Below, in pieces: positions 11,215-22,545 of a stretch of DNA of 64,000 nucleotides (position 1 is its first letter; each line of letters starts with the position of its first letter). A program made the translations under genes and the position numbers. The notes under the pieces were generated by a model. The model was not told the origin of the DNA. It did not search any database and saw only the letters and a program-made list of their open reading frames with translations. Source of the stretch: Ananas comosus (lineage: Eukaryota > Streptophyta > Magnoliopsida > Poales > Bromeliaceae); assembly GCF_001540865.1 (NCBI RefSeq), contig NC_033621.1, forward strand, positions 2,141,439-2,205,438, given 5' to 3'.

Positions 11215-11683
11215 TAGGGACGTCAACGGGTTAGGTTTGGAACAAATTTTCAAAAATCTGAATCAGAATCCGACTCCCAATCCAAAATTCGAATCCGAAC
11301 TCAAATCCGACAGATTTTAAAAATTCATATCCAAACCCGAACCCGGCTAAAAACCTGAACATGAAAATTTGAATCCGAAATAATTATCTCTTTTCAATAT
11401 TTCAAAATATATTATATTAAATCTAAAATTTTAAAATATAAATTCAAATATAACATCAAATTTATATATACATATTATATATAATATAAAATAAATTCGG
11501 GTTCTGATCGGATTTGGGTTTAGGTCGGGTCAGGTCAAAATTCATATCTGAATCCATATCGATTGGATTTTTATTTTTGATATCCATATTTAAAATTACA
11601 TTCATTTAGTATCGAATAAATCTGTTCTGCTCGGATTTGAATTTGAATAAAATTTTAAATATCCGTATTCATTAACATTTCTA
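11215..11683. mobile_element. hAT-like MITE nested in the composite element
   Basis: Ends TAGGGACGTCAACGGGTTAGG and (inverted) TAGAAATGTTAATGAATACGG are degraded terminal inverted repeats. The interior has repeated AATCCGAACCCAAATCC-type tracts on one side and GGATTTGGGTT on the other, as in foldback hAT-derived MITEs. No clear 8-bp target duplication remains. Confidence 0.5.
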
Positions 11684-11864
11684 GATCTCACCGATTGAAG
11701 TTTACATAATAATGATAGCTTTTATTTTGATTTAAAAACAATAAAATAGTTCTGATATGATATAAATAGTCTCACATGATCTGCCCTAGTTGGCGTGTTT
11801 GACTTTTATAGCTTTAATGCTATTTATATCCAATTAAAAGCTTACCAAAAAAAAATTGTACTTG

Positions 11865-11935
11865 TTAGAGAATGCATAGTATTGTTGCACAATTGTTCGG
11901 CAGTTTTGTCAGAATGATTGGTAATAAATAAAATT
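11865..11935 (+). repeat. 71-bp direct repeat, copy 1
   Basis: TTAGAGAATGCATAGTATTG... recurs at 12733-12803 with a single C/T difference in the compared stretch. The two copies flank a 797-bp segment whose right end is the right arm of the composite element. Confidence 0.9.
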
Positions 11936-12149
11936 GTTAGACTACGTTCGGTTGGGGGTTAAAGGTGAAATGAAGGGTTTATTTCATTCTTATCCTTTAA
12001 ACACAAACAAAAAATAATAGGAACACTAATTTTCTCCTTAACGGATTAACGGGCTATTTTAGAATTACCCGATAAGGAGGGAATTAGTGTTTCCACCCCA
12101 AGGTGGAACAAGCTAAGATAACCCAGCTTGTTCCACCTGTGAAGAGAGA

Positions 12150-12185
12150 GAGAGAGAGTGTGTGTGTGTGTGAGTGAGTGAGAGA
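12150..12185. repeat. (GA)n(GT)n compound microsatellite
   Basis: GAGAGAGAGAGAG followed by TGTGTGTGTGTG and GAGTGAGTGAG. It sits at the edge of a 300-bp extreme AT-rich tract (12190-12540) built of AAATTTTAAATTT blocks. Confidence 0.9.
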
Positions 12186-12732
12186 ATTTTTAATTTATTA
12201 TAAAATTTAAATTTCGTAAGTTTAAAGATTAAAATCTATAATTTTAAAAATTACAAAATTTAAATTTAAAATTTAAATTATTTAATTTTAAATTTTAAAT
12301 TTTGATATTTTAAATTTTTTATTTAGAACTTGATAGTTTGTATTTTTAAATTAAAATTTCATCTTAAATTTAAAGTTTAAAATTTTAAATTTTAATATTT
12401 TAAATTTATAAATTTGAGATTTTATAATTTTAAATTTTAATTTTGATTTTTAAAATTTAAAAGTTTATATTTTAAATTTTAAAATATAAATATAAAATAT
12501 AAAAATTCAAATTCTAATATAAAGAAAAGAATAATATTATTATTTTTTATTTATAACTATCCACTTTAATTCTTTTTCCATCTTATCTAACCAAATGCTA
12601 TTTTTCTTATTTTTAGAAATAATCCAATTTTCATCCAAACGCAAAATTGATTTAATCCCCGTTTATACCTCAATTTATACCTATATCCGGAATACCCACT
12701 TTTTGTTTATTCTCGAATCAAACGATACCTTA

Positions 12733-12803
12733 TTAGAGAATGCATAGTATTGTTGCACAATTGTTCGGCAGTTTTGTTAGAATGATTGGTAATAAATAAA
12801 ATT
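12733..12803 (+). repeat. 71-bp direct repeat, copy 2
   Basis: Second copy of the 11865-11935 sequence, starting two bases after the right arm of the composite element ends. Confidence 0.9.
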
Positions 12804-12871
12804 ATGATGTGAACAAAGTAAAATTTTAAAATAATAGAAAACAAACTACTTTTGATATGCGAATAAATATA

Positions 12872-13298
12872 AGGAACGTTTGATTAGATGTAATTATAAA
12901 TACAGTATAGTTGAAAATATATATAGTTAGAAATACAGAAGTTGCAAATATATGTATTTTATAACTATAAATAATTTGTTTGGTTGCACACAATTAAGAA
13001 ATAATTTTTATTTTTATATATATATAATAGTGAGATTATCTCTAATATAAAAATATATTTTTTATTTAAAAAATAATTAAGGAGGTCAATTTATCTTTTA
13101 TTTAAAATTACTTTCTCCAACTGCTGCAGTTGAAATTGCGATCAATTTGGGCGTAGTTTCAACTGCTGCAGTTGGACCTCCTCCTGTATTTTCTACTGCA
13201 ACAGTTAAAGTTAAATATATCAAACCAAACATCGACTTTGTATTTGTATGCATTTATAATTGCCGTGTAGTTACAACTACACGCAATCAAACGGCCCT
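12872..13298. mobile_element. MITE family M1, copy 1
   Basis: Terminal inverted repeats AAGGAACGTTTGATTAGATG and, inverted, AGGGCCGTTTGATTGCGTG agree over about 27 positions. The interior holds the diagnostic block CTGCTGCAGTTG... CTCCTCCTG, which recurs inverted in the copies at 48680 and 49800. About 427 bp, non-coding; PIF/Harbinger-like from the TTTGATT-type ends. Confidence 0.7.
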
Positions 13299-13849
13299 GA
13301 GTACTTTTCATCAATCAAACACAGCTTATTAAGGCTTGTTTTGAAATTTCAAAAAAATCTATGCCTATTTATTTCTGTAAATGATATTCTACGGTCGTAT
13401 CGCGGAACGAACAAATATAATTTTATCTCAGCTCCACCCAATCAAATATATTAGGTGATTTTTAATACCAGATGAGTACTAAATGAAAACCATTGGTTAC
13501 TTTAGGACCATAAAAGAGCAAAAGTGCTCCAATTCAAATTTCAGGGGTGAATTTACCATTCTACCCCTGAAATTTGGAATCATGGGGATAGTAGTAGGGT
13601 TGGTACATGAAGCATCTTACAAAGTTGGAATTTCTTGGGTTCATCTAATAAAGATGTGATCTAGAGCTAGCTATCTCCCAAGTGATTGACAAGCTGTGAC
13701 CATTTTTTTATTTCAGATTTGTGAATGAGACATCCCAACAAACCCCTGCGTGCATGATTCTTACTTATTTTATTGTAAATTAACAGGATTTTAATCATTT
13801 TAAGTTGCGTGTCCGATCGATGTTGCTAATTATTAATTTTAAAAATTAA
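13299..13849. other. Gene-free stretch
   Basis: Low-complexity AT-rich DNA with short frames only; no family recognised. Confidence 0.5.
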
Positions 13850-14045
13850 GCTGATAGAAACACATAACTAATTCACTTAAAACGTATAGATACGTACGTT
13901 TTAACTGTGATTCGGTTCAACCAATTTCACGCCACTTCGAACATGATTCAACTCAACTCAGTCTCACGCCATTTCAAACGTGACTTGACCCCCACTGGCC
14001 TCAAGCGGAAAAATGGGATGTTGATTCATTTAAGACAACACTACG
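13850..14045 (+). mobile_element. Dispersed repeat family D1, copy 1 (retroelement-like fragment)
   Basis: Shares ordered blocks with 37445-37640: GATAGAAA..ACAACTAATTCACTTAAA, CGTATAGATAC, TGTGA.TCGGT.CAA, TCACGCCA.TTCGAA.ATGACT and ATTTAAG.CAACA. The repeated copy-to-copy spacing shows a transposed or retroposed family. The class is undetermined; an LTR fragment is possible. Confidence 0.55.
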
Positions 14046-14239
14046 CTCGTGATCTCTTTTTTTTTTTTTGTGATTTTATTGAAGAAATTTATTTCTACGC
14101 GTTGATGTAGCCACTTTAGAATTTGAGTACACGCGATAGTGTATCGGAATTGACCAGAGTCAATAACTACATTTCAACTAATCAAACACTGAGGAACTCG
14201 GAAGAAGTCGAGGAAATTGTAGATTGATTTTTTTTTTTT

Positions 14240-15570
14240 TTTACATATTTATGTAGATAAATAATTAATCTCCACACTTGTAATTTCCAAAAAATAGAAA
14301 ATATAATTGATATGCTGGTAAGCTGAATCATGTATTTATGAATTTTAAAAAAATGTTAATTGCTTAGATGCTTCTGTGTTCTCGACGAAAACACGAAAAT
14401 TATACAGTAACTGAATCGTTGAGATGTACATGATATTTTTCACAGAAACAAGTGAGATATTTTTCAATCATAGTTATTTTATCGAAGCTTTAATAACACT
14501 CGAATTTAAGCTCTTAGAATTCAAAAGTTTATTTCTGTTTTTTGTTTTAAACTTCAAATCTTTTTTTAATGTCGATTGATGCACGTAATTGGAGCATCCC
14601 CTTGATTAATTTCAAGTGTGTGTGTTGAGTTCTATAGAGGTGTGGATGTAATCATTTAAATTAACTGAGAATCACTTGTTTTTAATTTTCACTTTGCTCT
14701 ATATTATCACTTTTAAATATTTTATCATTTATACATTCCATAAACAATAATAAAGGAGAAACTGCCATGCTTTAACATTTTTTTTTTTTTACTTTTTATT
14801 GCTCTTTTTCACCTTTTCTCTCGTTTTCGTTTCGAAATTAAGTATCAGCTATTAAGTGTTAATAAGAATAATAATCTTATATTAGATACAGGATAATATT
14901 TTAAAGTTGTTTAGAAATATGTTGTTTTTGATTATTCTTTGATATATATACAACTTATGGGATAAGCAGAAAGTAAATCAATTTTGCGTTTGAATGAAAG
15001 TTAAGTTATTTTCGAAAATAAAAAAAATAGTGCTTGAATAATTAGATAAAAATAATAAAAATAAGAGTAATCATACTTTTAAAATAATAATATTTTACAT
15101 GATTAATTTGCATCAAAGTATTAATTAAATAATATTTTAATAAATCAATTAATTAATTAACCATGAATACTGTTAAATAGCCGTAAATATTAATTAATAA
15201 ATAAATTAATATATTATTTAACCGTTAATTTATTAATCACGTGTGCTCTTAATTAATAAATTAACTAAAAATAAATAATTCGATAAATTAATAAATTTAT
15301 TAGTTAATTATTAAATTAATTAGGTTAGTCAATATATTAATTGGTTAATCAATATAAATCTTGGTGATTGTATAAACACTCTAAATAGTTAAATTTTAAA
15401 TTAGCTAATTAATTATAAATAATAAATTAATTACACAAAATAGCTAATTAAGTATTTATTAACGTAATAAATCAAGTGGTTCATTATTAATCTAATTAAT
15501 TAGTAAATAAACTAATATATAATACATTAATTAGTATTACTTTATTATTAATTGATACAGGTACAAGAGG
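14240..15570. other. AT-rich tract with TTAATTAA-type repeats, no gene
   Basis: 15050-15540 is built largely from TAATTA/AATTAAT words. No frame above noise and no recognisable RNA. Confidence 0.6.
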
Positions 15571-15709
15571 TGAGCAACAATTCCACCCTAGTAGTAAGAG
15601 CCAAACTCTTTTTTTTTTTTTTTTATGTTTGGGAAAAAGCCTAAACTATTATAAAGAACTATAATTTTAATATATTTATATTTAATATTATAATTCATGT
15701 ACATAGAAC

Positions 15710-15800
15710 ACCACGCACACATACACACAAAAGAAAAAAAAAAAAAGGTCTAACANCATACACACAAAAAAAAAAAAAAAAAAAAAGTCTAACATTTTAT
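15710..15800. repeat. Local duplication around N at 15756
   Basis: CATACACACAAAA + A run + GTCTAACA occurs immediately before and immediately after the single N at 15756, which points to a contig-end overlap that was not merged. Confidence 0.7.
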
Positions 15801-15944
15801 GCAAAAATTGGGCCAGAAAAATTTAGGCCCAAAAAAAAATTCGAGTACAAAAATTGGGTTGGTGGTGTTGGGCCATCTCAATGGACCGAAAATCACGACT
15901 GTTATTCGTTAAATTTGGATCGCCTGCTTGTTCGATGGCCCGGC

Positions 15945-16017
15945 CGGATCTAATGACCAACTCCAGATACCTACCATCAGATTCTTTGCCACTTGCGCTT
16001 GGAAAGGTCGGCGCAAT
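15945..16017 (-). mobile_element. SINE-related head fragment
   Basis: On the minus strand, GACCTTTCCAAGCGCAAGTGGCAAAGAATCTGATGG resembles the 5' head and A box of the SINE family at 3399/9822/28321, but the B box and 3' body are missing or unrelated. It is either a 5' relic or a different SINE family with the same tRNA-type head. Confidence 0.35.
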
Positions 16018-16221
16018 ATGAAAGTGCTCGGTTGGATATTATTATTCTAGTGTGCTGTGACTGAGAAGATCTACTTAGTACCAACGACTGAGTTTTTTTT
16101 TTTTTATTTTTAATTTTAGGGCTAATTGCACCGTTGATTCTAATCTTTATCTTTTTTTCACTTTGGTCACTAATTTTTTTTATTATTTTTATGTTTTTTT
16201 TTCTTGTCGTTAAGCCCTAAC

Positions 16222-17197
16222 TAGGGGTGTAATGTGGACCGTGCCGGGCTGGCACGGCCCACATTTTTCGGGCCGAAACGGGCCAAAAGTAACCCGGCAC
16301 GGCCCAATTTCAGATCCGGGTCGAGCCGTGCCGGGCTAGTTTTCTCACAATTCGAGCCCAGCACGGCCCCTGGCCCGAATGGTATGGGCCATGCCGGGCC
16401 GGCCCAGGCTCCGGCCGCCCATTATTTTTTAAAAATATAATAAATTATAAAATATAAAATATTATATATATAATTAAACTATAAAATTTATTAAAAAATA
16501 ATAAAAATATTTAAAATTTTATTAAATTTTATAATATTTAAAAATATTTGGACCAAATTGCCCTCCCCACAATTTTGACTGTTGGAAAGGGCAATTTGGT
16601 CCAAAAAAAAGGCTAAACATGCTCCTTTCGGGAGAGGGCCCAAGGCTGTGGCAGACCTTTGGAAGGAAAAATTCTAGAATGCAACGGGTATATTGGTGAT
16701 GTGGTATAACAAATCAATCAAATGTCTTCTTTTAGGGATATATGCCCCATCATGATTATAAAAAAAATATTTTTATTGTACTTTTGTTTGAAAATAAGAA
16801 ATATGATTGGCTTGTTATTGATGACATGGTGCAAGTGCGACAGTGTAGAATTCCTCCTTTGGAAGAGCCCGAGGTATGCCACAAGCATTCCTTGGGAGAA
16901 GAGAAAGCCCGACAAGGGCCTTGGAGGCCGGGCCGGGCCAGCCTGACAGGCACGGCCCACATGGGGTGGGCCGGGCCGTGCCGGGCAGCAGTAAAATTAT
17001 CGGCCCGGTACGGCCTAGACCTTTTGCGGGCCGTGCCGTGCCGGGCCGACGGGCCTAAAAGGTCTGGCCCAGAACAGCCCAGTATAGGAGGTCCGGCCGG
17101 CCCGATACCGTATCTACAGTATCCGTGCTGGGCCATGGCCCGGCCTGATCTCGTGCCGGGCCAGTCCACGGGCCGCCCGGCCCGTTTGACACCCCTA
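16222..17197. mobile_element. hAT-like MITE with GC-rich CGGGCC repeats
   Basis: TIRs TAGGGGTGT (16222) and ACACCCCTA (ends 17197), flanked by GCCCTAAC and CCCCTACC, a 6/8 match to an 8-bp hAT target duplication. The two ends consist of repeated GGGCCGTGCCGGGCC words in inverted orientation (16240-16420; 16930-17185), while the centre (16430-16900) is AT-rich. Long frames on both strands here are by-products of the skewed composition. No transposase domain is present. Confidence 0.7.
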
Positions 17198-17222
17198 CCC
17201 CTACCCCTACCCCTACCCCTAA
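17191..17222. repeat. (CCCCTA)5 hexanucleotide array
   Basis: Five CCCCTA units directly abut the TIR end ACACCCCTA, so the array probably grew by slippage from the transposon terminus. It differs from the plant telomere unit CCCTAAA. Confidence 0.9.
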
Positions 17223-18560
17223 CATGCAACTAGATCCCAACAATCCAAATTCTTGTTAGTTTTGACGAGATAAATGTCATCAACACCAGTAAATCCATGT
17301 CTTCTTATGTAGACTACGATCGTAGCCTGATAATCTCTGATCAATCTTAGCGCCGACTTTCAATCTTTCGCAAGAGTAGGATGGCACGTCCGACTCAATG
17401 CCAAGTAGCAAATTCTCCAGAAGAGGTATTAGGCTTCGTGTCGTAAGTATGAAGGATAACATTGAGGGTGGCGAAATTGGGCTTAATGCGATGAGAGTGT
17501 ATAAGAGAAGAGATTAGAGATCAAGGTTTAAAACAAAATGGCTGAAGGTTAGGAATCAATGGAGCAATCAATTGTAAATGTTAAGAATCTGCTTATCAAA
17601 AAAAAAAAAAAGATTAAGGACCAAAATAAAAATAAAATATTCAGGCAAAGATTGGAGACCAATAATATATGGAGCAATTAACAATTTGTAATAATTTATG
17701 TCATAAACATAACAAAATCAAACACATTATAATTGAAACTTCTACACTACTGAACAAATAGAACAAAACAAAACTTAAAACTCCAACTTTGACCAAATAA
17801 TGCTCTCCTCATTTCCTGGAGTTTGAGAAATTTATTATGACAAAATAATTAACCAAGTTCTTCAACTTATGTTAAAGCAATTAATTAGTCCAATTCACAC
17901 CAATTATTGTACAAAATAAAAAGAATTAATAAAAAAAAAGAAGGTTCAAGTGATTTGTAGGGGCATGGTCTAAGTTGGGAAGTAATATTCTGATGGAGAC
18001 CCTTCACTTGTTGCCAACTATTTGATCTTCTTTTAAATTTATAAATCATGTGAAAATTGGAACAACTCTTTGTTGCATTTATTTAATCTTTAATTAGAAA
18101 AATATAAACTCAACCTTCTCCTACCTATAAAATAATCAAGCATGAGGTATTTTAATAACAAGTGCTAAAATTAATGTGTCACATGAACTATAATAATAGA
18201 ATCATGCATTGGACAATTTGAATATTAATCTAATTTTTGCTGAAAAAAAGAAAACATAATTTTGAGAACTTCATCATTGAGAACTAGTTTGGTTTACTTA
18301 ATGAGGTTGAAATTTTTTCAGAAGTGCTGTTTAATTTACACTAAAAAAAAACTCAACAATTTATCATTTTAATTAAATTTTTTATTTTTAAGGTCTAAAA
18401 ACTTACATAACTTTTGTTGAAAAAAACTATTATTCCATAAGCAATAACAAATTTTAGTTCTTTTTTTTGGTGATTAAGCTCATTTTAGCTAATAGCTTTT
18501 TTAACCCAAAAATAAAAAAACGTTCTCTTTTATTTCACAAGTTTAGAGACCAGACCATAA
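17223..18560. other. Gene-free stretch upstream of the first COBRA-like gene
   Basis: AT-rich; short frames only. The distal promoter of the COBRA-like gene may lie in its last part. Confidence 0.5.
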
Positions 18561-18579
18561 AAAATTGAGAGGCAAAAAA

Positions 18580-18581
18580 AG

Positions 18582-18627
<46 letters not shown>

Positions 18628-18630
18628 AGA
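18580..18630. repeat. Poly-A tract
   Basis: About 45 A residues with few interruptions, embedded in A/G-rich DNA. Generates spurious poly-Lys/poly-Phe frames. Confidence 0.9.
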
Positions 18631-18927
18631 AGGGAAGTCCCTGTCACTAACCAGGCGACCGTTGGGCTTGGCACATTTTCAAATTTCCCGCGTCGCTTTC
18701 TCTCTCCTCCTCTCACCAAACACATTGCTTCAGAACGTAGAAACTAAACCAGAAGCAAAAGAAAAAAAGGAAAAGAAAAATAAAAAAAAGTCATAGCATG
18801 CATGGTGAGATGTATTTTTAAAGCTTTCCCAACAAGATAAAAAATAAAAATAAAAAAAAAATAAAAAAATTCCAGCAAAGTAGTTGGTGGGTTATCACCT
18901 CCATGGATGGTTCCTTCACCTTCATGT

Positions 18928-18928
18928 T

Positions 18929-18961
<33 letters not shown>

Positions 18962-19024
18962 ATTAAATCTCAGATACCATCAATCTCTTGTTGCCTCCAC
19001 TGTGTGTTCTCTCTCTCTCTCTCA
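18928..19024. repeat. (CT)n tracts in the COBRA-like 5' leader
   Basis: CT dinucleotide runs at 18930-18961 and 19009-19023, shortly upstream of the ATG at 19058; a pyrimidine-rich 5' UTR is likely. Confidence 0.85.
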
Positions 19025-19057
19025 TGCACTTTGAGTTGTTTTAGCAAAAAAAAAAAA

Positions 19058-22000
19058 ATGTTGAGGATGGAGAGAGGTGTTTTTATGTGGGTGTTTCTCC
19101 TTGCAGTGACCTTCTCTCTAGCAGGTATAATTTGTTGCTCGTTTTCTTCCTAATTCTCTCTTTCTAATATTCTACTTTTCTCTATTTAAAGTTTGCTCAT
19201 CAATAGTTCATAACAACGCATTTTTGGTTCCTCGAAAAAGTATGAAAAATTGTTTTCCAGCATTTTTTTTAAAAATATGTTATTTGTACACCCCATCTAT
19301 CTACAATTTGAAGCAACTCTTTTGGCTTTTTTGTATCAAAAAGATGGAGTTGTGATGAGACCAATGAAATAAAATTGAGCATCAGCAGATAAATAAAATG
19401 TAAGATTTACATTCAATTTTAGGTGTACAGCCAGTATTGCTCAAAAGCTTTTTTATAGAAAACACTCTTTTCTATGATTTTTGTTTCCCATATAAAAAAT
19501 CTGAAAAATAAAAACACTATTTTGGTTAAAAAAAAAAAAAAAACAAAAACTTTCGAAGGAAATTATTTTTTTTTTCTAGAAACCAAATGGACGGAAAGTA
19601 TTTTTCGGCCAAAAAACCAAACACTCCCTGAGTTAATATGTATGGGAACCTCCTCAACTGTGCCATTTCTATTTACATAATATTCATTGGTATAATAAAT
19701 TGGTGAACTACTAAGTACTAACTACTAATAACTAATAGAGTTCGCAAATTTTAACAAATGCTCGAAATGGAGAAGAGTTTAGAAGGTTTTCATAAAATTA
19801 CCCTTTACTTAAATATTAATTGATGACACCTAAATTTTTAGTGGCTTATGATCCCCTGGATCCAACTGGGAACATCACACTCAAATGGGATGTTATATCA
19901 TGGACCGCTGATGGATACGTTGTAAGTAACTTTTTCTGCATTATTTGCTTATTTTTTATTCAATTTTTGGAGATCTTTTTTTTTTTTTGTTCAATTGCTT
20001 ATATGCCCTTAAAAAAAGTTACAGACTCTCTTATTTATCCTTTTTAAAAAAACTAATATAAAAAATATTCTTTTAATGTTCTAAGTTTTTTCCAAATATA
20101 TTCTCGGTTAAGAACAACTGTTATTTCTGTAAAATTACTATTTTATCCTTTCATATATATACAATTTTATCATTAGAAGAAGTATTTTGATTTTTGGTCC
20201 TTTTGAATATACCATTCTACTGTCATAAACTTTTCTTATTTGCTCTTAAATTGAAGACAAAAAAAGTATTTTGACTTTTTTTTTTTAAACCCTATTTAGA
20301 TTTAATNCCCGGGCTCATGATGTGCCGGTACATTTGGAAGTTGTTCATCGTAACCACGGCCTGTAATCCATTTCACAGTTAAATAATCCCACTGTTAATA
20401 CCATTCTACTGTCATAAACTTTTCTTATTTGCTCTTAAATTGAAGACAAAAAAAGTATTTTGACTTTTTTTTTTTAAACCCTATTTAGATTTAATCCGAG
20501 ATGACTTAACAGGTATTAACAGTGGGATTATTTAACTGTGAAATGGATTACAGGCCGTGGTTACGATGAACAACTTCCAAATGTACCGGCACATCATGAG
20601 CCCGGGTTGGAGCCTGAGTTGGAGTTGGGCTAAGAAGGAGGTGATCTGGTCCATGGTGGGTGCGCAGGCCACAGAGCAAGGGGACTGCTCCAAGTTCAAG
20701 GGCAACATCCCCCACTGCTGCAAGAAGACACCCACAGTTGTGGACCTGCTGCCGGGGGTCCCTTACAACCAGCAGATCGCAAACTGCTGCAAGGGCGGCG
20801 TCGTCGCCTCCTACGGCCAGGACCCCGCGTCAGCCGTCTCCTCCTTCCAGGTCAGCGTCGGCCTCTCCGGCACGTCCAACAAGACCGTGAAGCTGCCGCA
20901 GAACTTCACGCTGCTCGGGCCCGGCCCCGGGTACACCTGCGGCCCCGCGAAGATCGTGCCGTCCACCGTCTTCTTCACCCCCGACCACCGCCGCAAAACT
21001 CAGGCACTCAGTATGTTTGTGTGATCTTTAATCCCTGCTTTCTCTAAATAATCATCCCTGGTATATATTAAATATGAAAATACATGAACACGGTTGTTCT
21101 CTAACAGTTTAAGTTTTTAGAGTACAACAGTTGTTTCAAAGTATACACTCATTAGAAACTGCTTCAATGATTGTGCAGTGACCTGGAATGTGACCTGCAC
21201 CTATTCACAGCCCCTGGCATCCAAGTACCCAACCTGCTGTGTTTCCCTCTCATCCTTCTACAACAGCACAATCACTCCCTGCCCCTCCTGCTCCTGTGGT
21301 TGCCAAAACAAGAACTGCATCCAGTATGCAAAATCTCTCTATCCCCCCACCCCCACCCCCACCCCCACTCTCCGATCTTTCGAAACCTCTATGTTTGACT
21401 AATGCGGGCATACGGATTCGAATGTGGAATGTTGCAGGAGCGACTCGAAACAGCTGAGCACTGCGGGGATCAACACGCCGAGGAAGGACAACGCGCCCCT
21501 CCTGCAGTGCACCCAGCACATGTGCCCGATCCGCGTGCACTGGCACGTGAAGCTCAACTACAAGGACTACTGGCGGGCGAAGATCGCCATCACGAACTTC
21601 AACTACCGCCTGAACTACACGCAGTGGACGCTCGTCGCGCAGCACCCCAACCTCAACAACATCACCGAGGTCTTCAGCTTCGACTACAAGCCCCTCGTCC
21701 CTTACGGCTCCATCAGTAAGTTATAAGCTTCGAAATTTTTTTGAACCTGTTTGAGACATATAGACCTTACGAACTTCTACGTGCGCAGACGACACGGGGA
21801 TGTTCTACGGGATGAAGTACTACAACGATCTCCTCATGGAGGCCGGGCCCCTCGGGAACGTGCAGTCGGAGGTGCTGCTCCAAAAGGACGCGAACACGTT
21901 CACGTTCAGACAAGGGTGGGCGTTCCCTCGGAAAGTTTACTTCAACGGCGACGAGTGCATGCTGCCGCCGCCCGACTCCTACCCCTATCTGCCTAACTTT

Positions 22001-22072
22001 GCATCAGCGAATGCAGCGGCGGCAATATACCGACTCGCTACTTCCGCAGTCCTGCTGCTCCTAATGGTGTGA
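19058..22072 (+). CDS. COBL: COBRA-like GPI-anchored protein, copy 1
   Basis: Extracellular, plasma-membrane-anchored COBRA family; members are needed for ordered cellulose deposition. Coding exons 19058-19124, 19842-19921, 20554-21010, 21179-21323, 21438-21715, 21789-22072 (TGA): 1,311 bp, 436 aa. All borders are GT/AG with matching phases. An N-terminal signal peptide (hydrophobic WVFLLAVTFSLA) precedes AYDPLDPTGNITLKWD. Then come the WSMVGAQATEQGDCSKFKGN block, the diagnostic CCVS motif followed by a Cys-rich CPSCSCGCQNKNC, HMCPIRVHWHVK, and GWAFPRKVYFNGDECMLPPP. The C-terminus is hydrophobic (AVLLLLMV), fitting a GPI-attachment signal. The short Cys-rich linker (exon 4, 145 bp) looks closer to the COBL4/BC1 (brittle culm) branch; that sub-assignment is inference. 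Intron 2 contains the N at 20307 and duplicated sequence, so its length is unreliable. Confidence 0.95.
19205..19632. mobile_element. Probable MITE in intron 1 of COBL copy 1
   Basis: GCATTTTTGGTTCCTCGAAAA near the left edge and CCAAAAAACCAAACACTCCC at the right edge form an imperfect inverted pair of the TTTGGTT type. No coding potential; limits are approximate. Confidence 0.4.
20209..20606. repeat. Direct plus inverted duplication around N at 20307 (assembly artefact)
   Basis: 20209-20306 is repeated at 20398-20495 in direct orientation, and 20308-20402 is the reverse complement of 20512-20606, which includes the first 53 bases of COBL exon 3. The switch happens exactly at the single N. 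This is best explained by a mis-joined contig end. Confidence 0.85.
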
Positions 22073-22545
22073 ACATGAGCCAAAGGAGAAAACTGGGTTT
22101 CGCATTTTTTGGTGTAGATATAAGAAAGAAATATGGATACAGCAGTTTCAGAAATGGTTGTTACAAGGACAGGAATGCCAAAGAATGAAACAGGGTGTTA
22201 AGAGAACTGCGATCGTAAAGTCGTTATGTTTTGCTGATCATTACATTATCCCACAAACTTTGCATCTAAATGAAGCATTATGAAGTTTAAAAGTAAAATA
22301 AATAAAAAGCATAACAACAAGCTAAAGTTTAATGCAATATTTGCAGTGAGAAAAAGCCAGGAAGTGATTTCATATGCATTAATCAATATACATTACAGTA
22401 AAAATTTGGTTAGATTGAATATGACACACCTGAATATGCCCTTCTAGCAAGATATCCCCTCCCAATTTCCCGAAGATCTCGTCAATCGGTGTAAATACTA
22501 TAATTAACTGAAATTCTTTTTCATGTTATGTATTTAAGTTCTTCA
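22073..22545. other. Shared 3' intergenic space between convergent COBRA-like genes
   Basis: 473 bp separate the two stop codons, so both 3' UTRs must terminate here and may overlap. AATAAA occurs near 22297 on the plus strand. No other gene. Confidence 0.7.

Larger units (their letters stand above)
10912..12731. mobile_element. Composite Harbinger-like foldback element with nested insertions
   Basis: The left arm (10912-11080) begins AAGGTATCGTTTGGTTCG and is mirrored by a right arm (about 12552-12731) ending CGAATCAAACGATACCTT. The arms stay recognisably complementary for about 170 bp (for example GGATGAAAATTGGG against CCAATTTTCATCC). Between them lie a second TIR-type element (11215-11683), a 71-bp direct-repeat copy (11865) and another TTCGGTT-type end near 11945. 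There is no transposase frame. I infer a non-autonomous DNA element enlarged by nested insertions. Confidence 0.6.

Noticed and set aside
11865..12803. 71-bp repeats as a target-site duplication
   Set aside because: Far longer than duplications of any known DNA transposon class.
17191..17222. Interstitial telomere array
   Set aside because: The unit is CCCCTA, not CCCTAAA, and it is continuous with the transposon end.
16742..17233. Long overlapping frames (163 and 157 aa) on both strands
   Set aside because: They follow the GGGCCGTGCC repeats of a foldback MITE; no domain, and composition explains their length.
20308..20606. Possible MITE or hairpin in COBL intron 2
   Set aside because: The inverted copy contains exon sequence and starts exactly at the N; assembly artefact is simpler.
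21250..21645. 131-aa Arg/Val-rich minus-strand frame
   Set aside because: Antisense of COBL copy 1 exons 4-5 and the intron between them.
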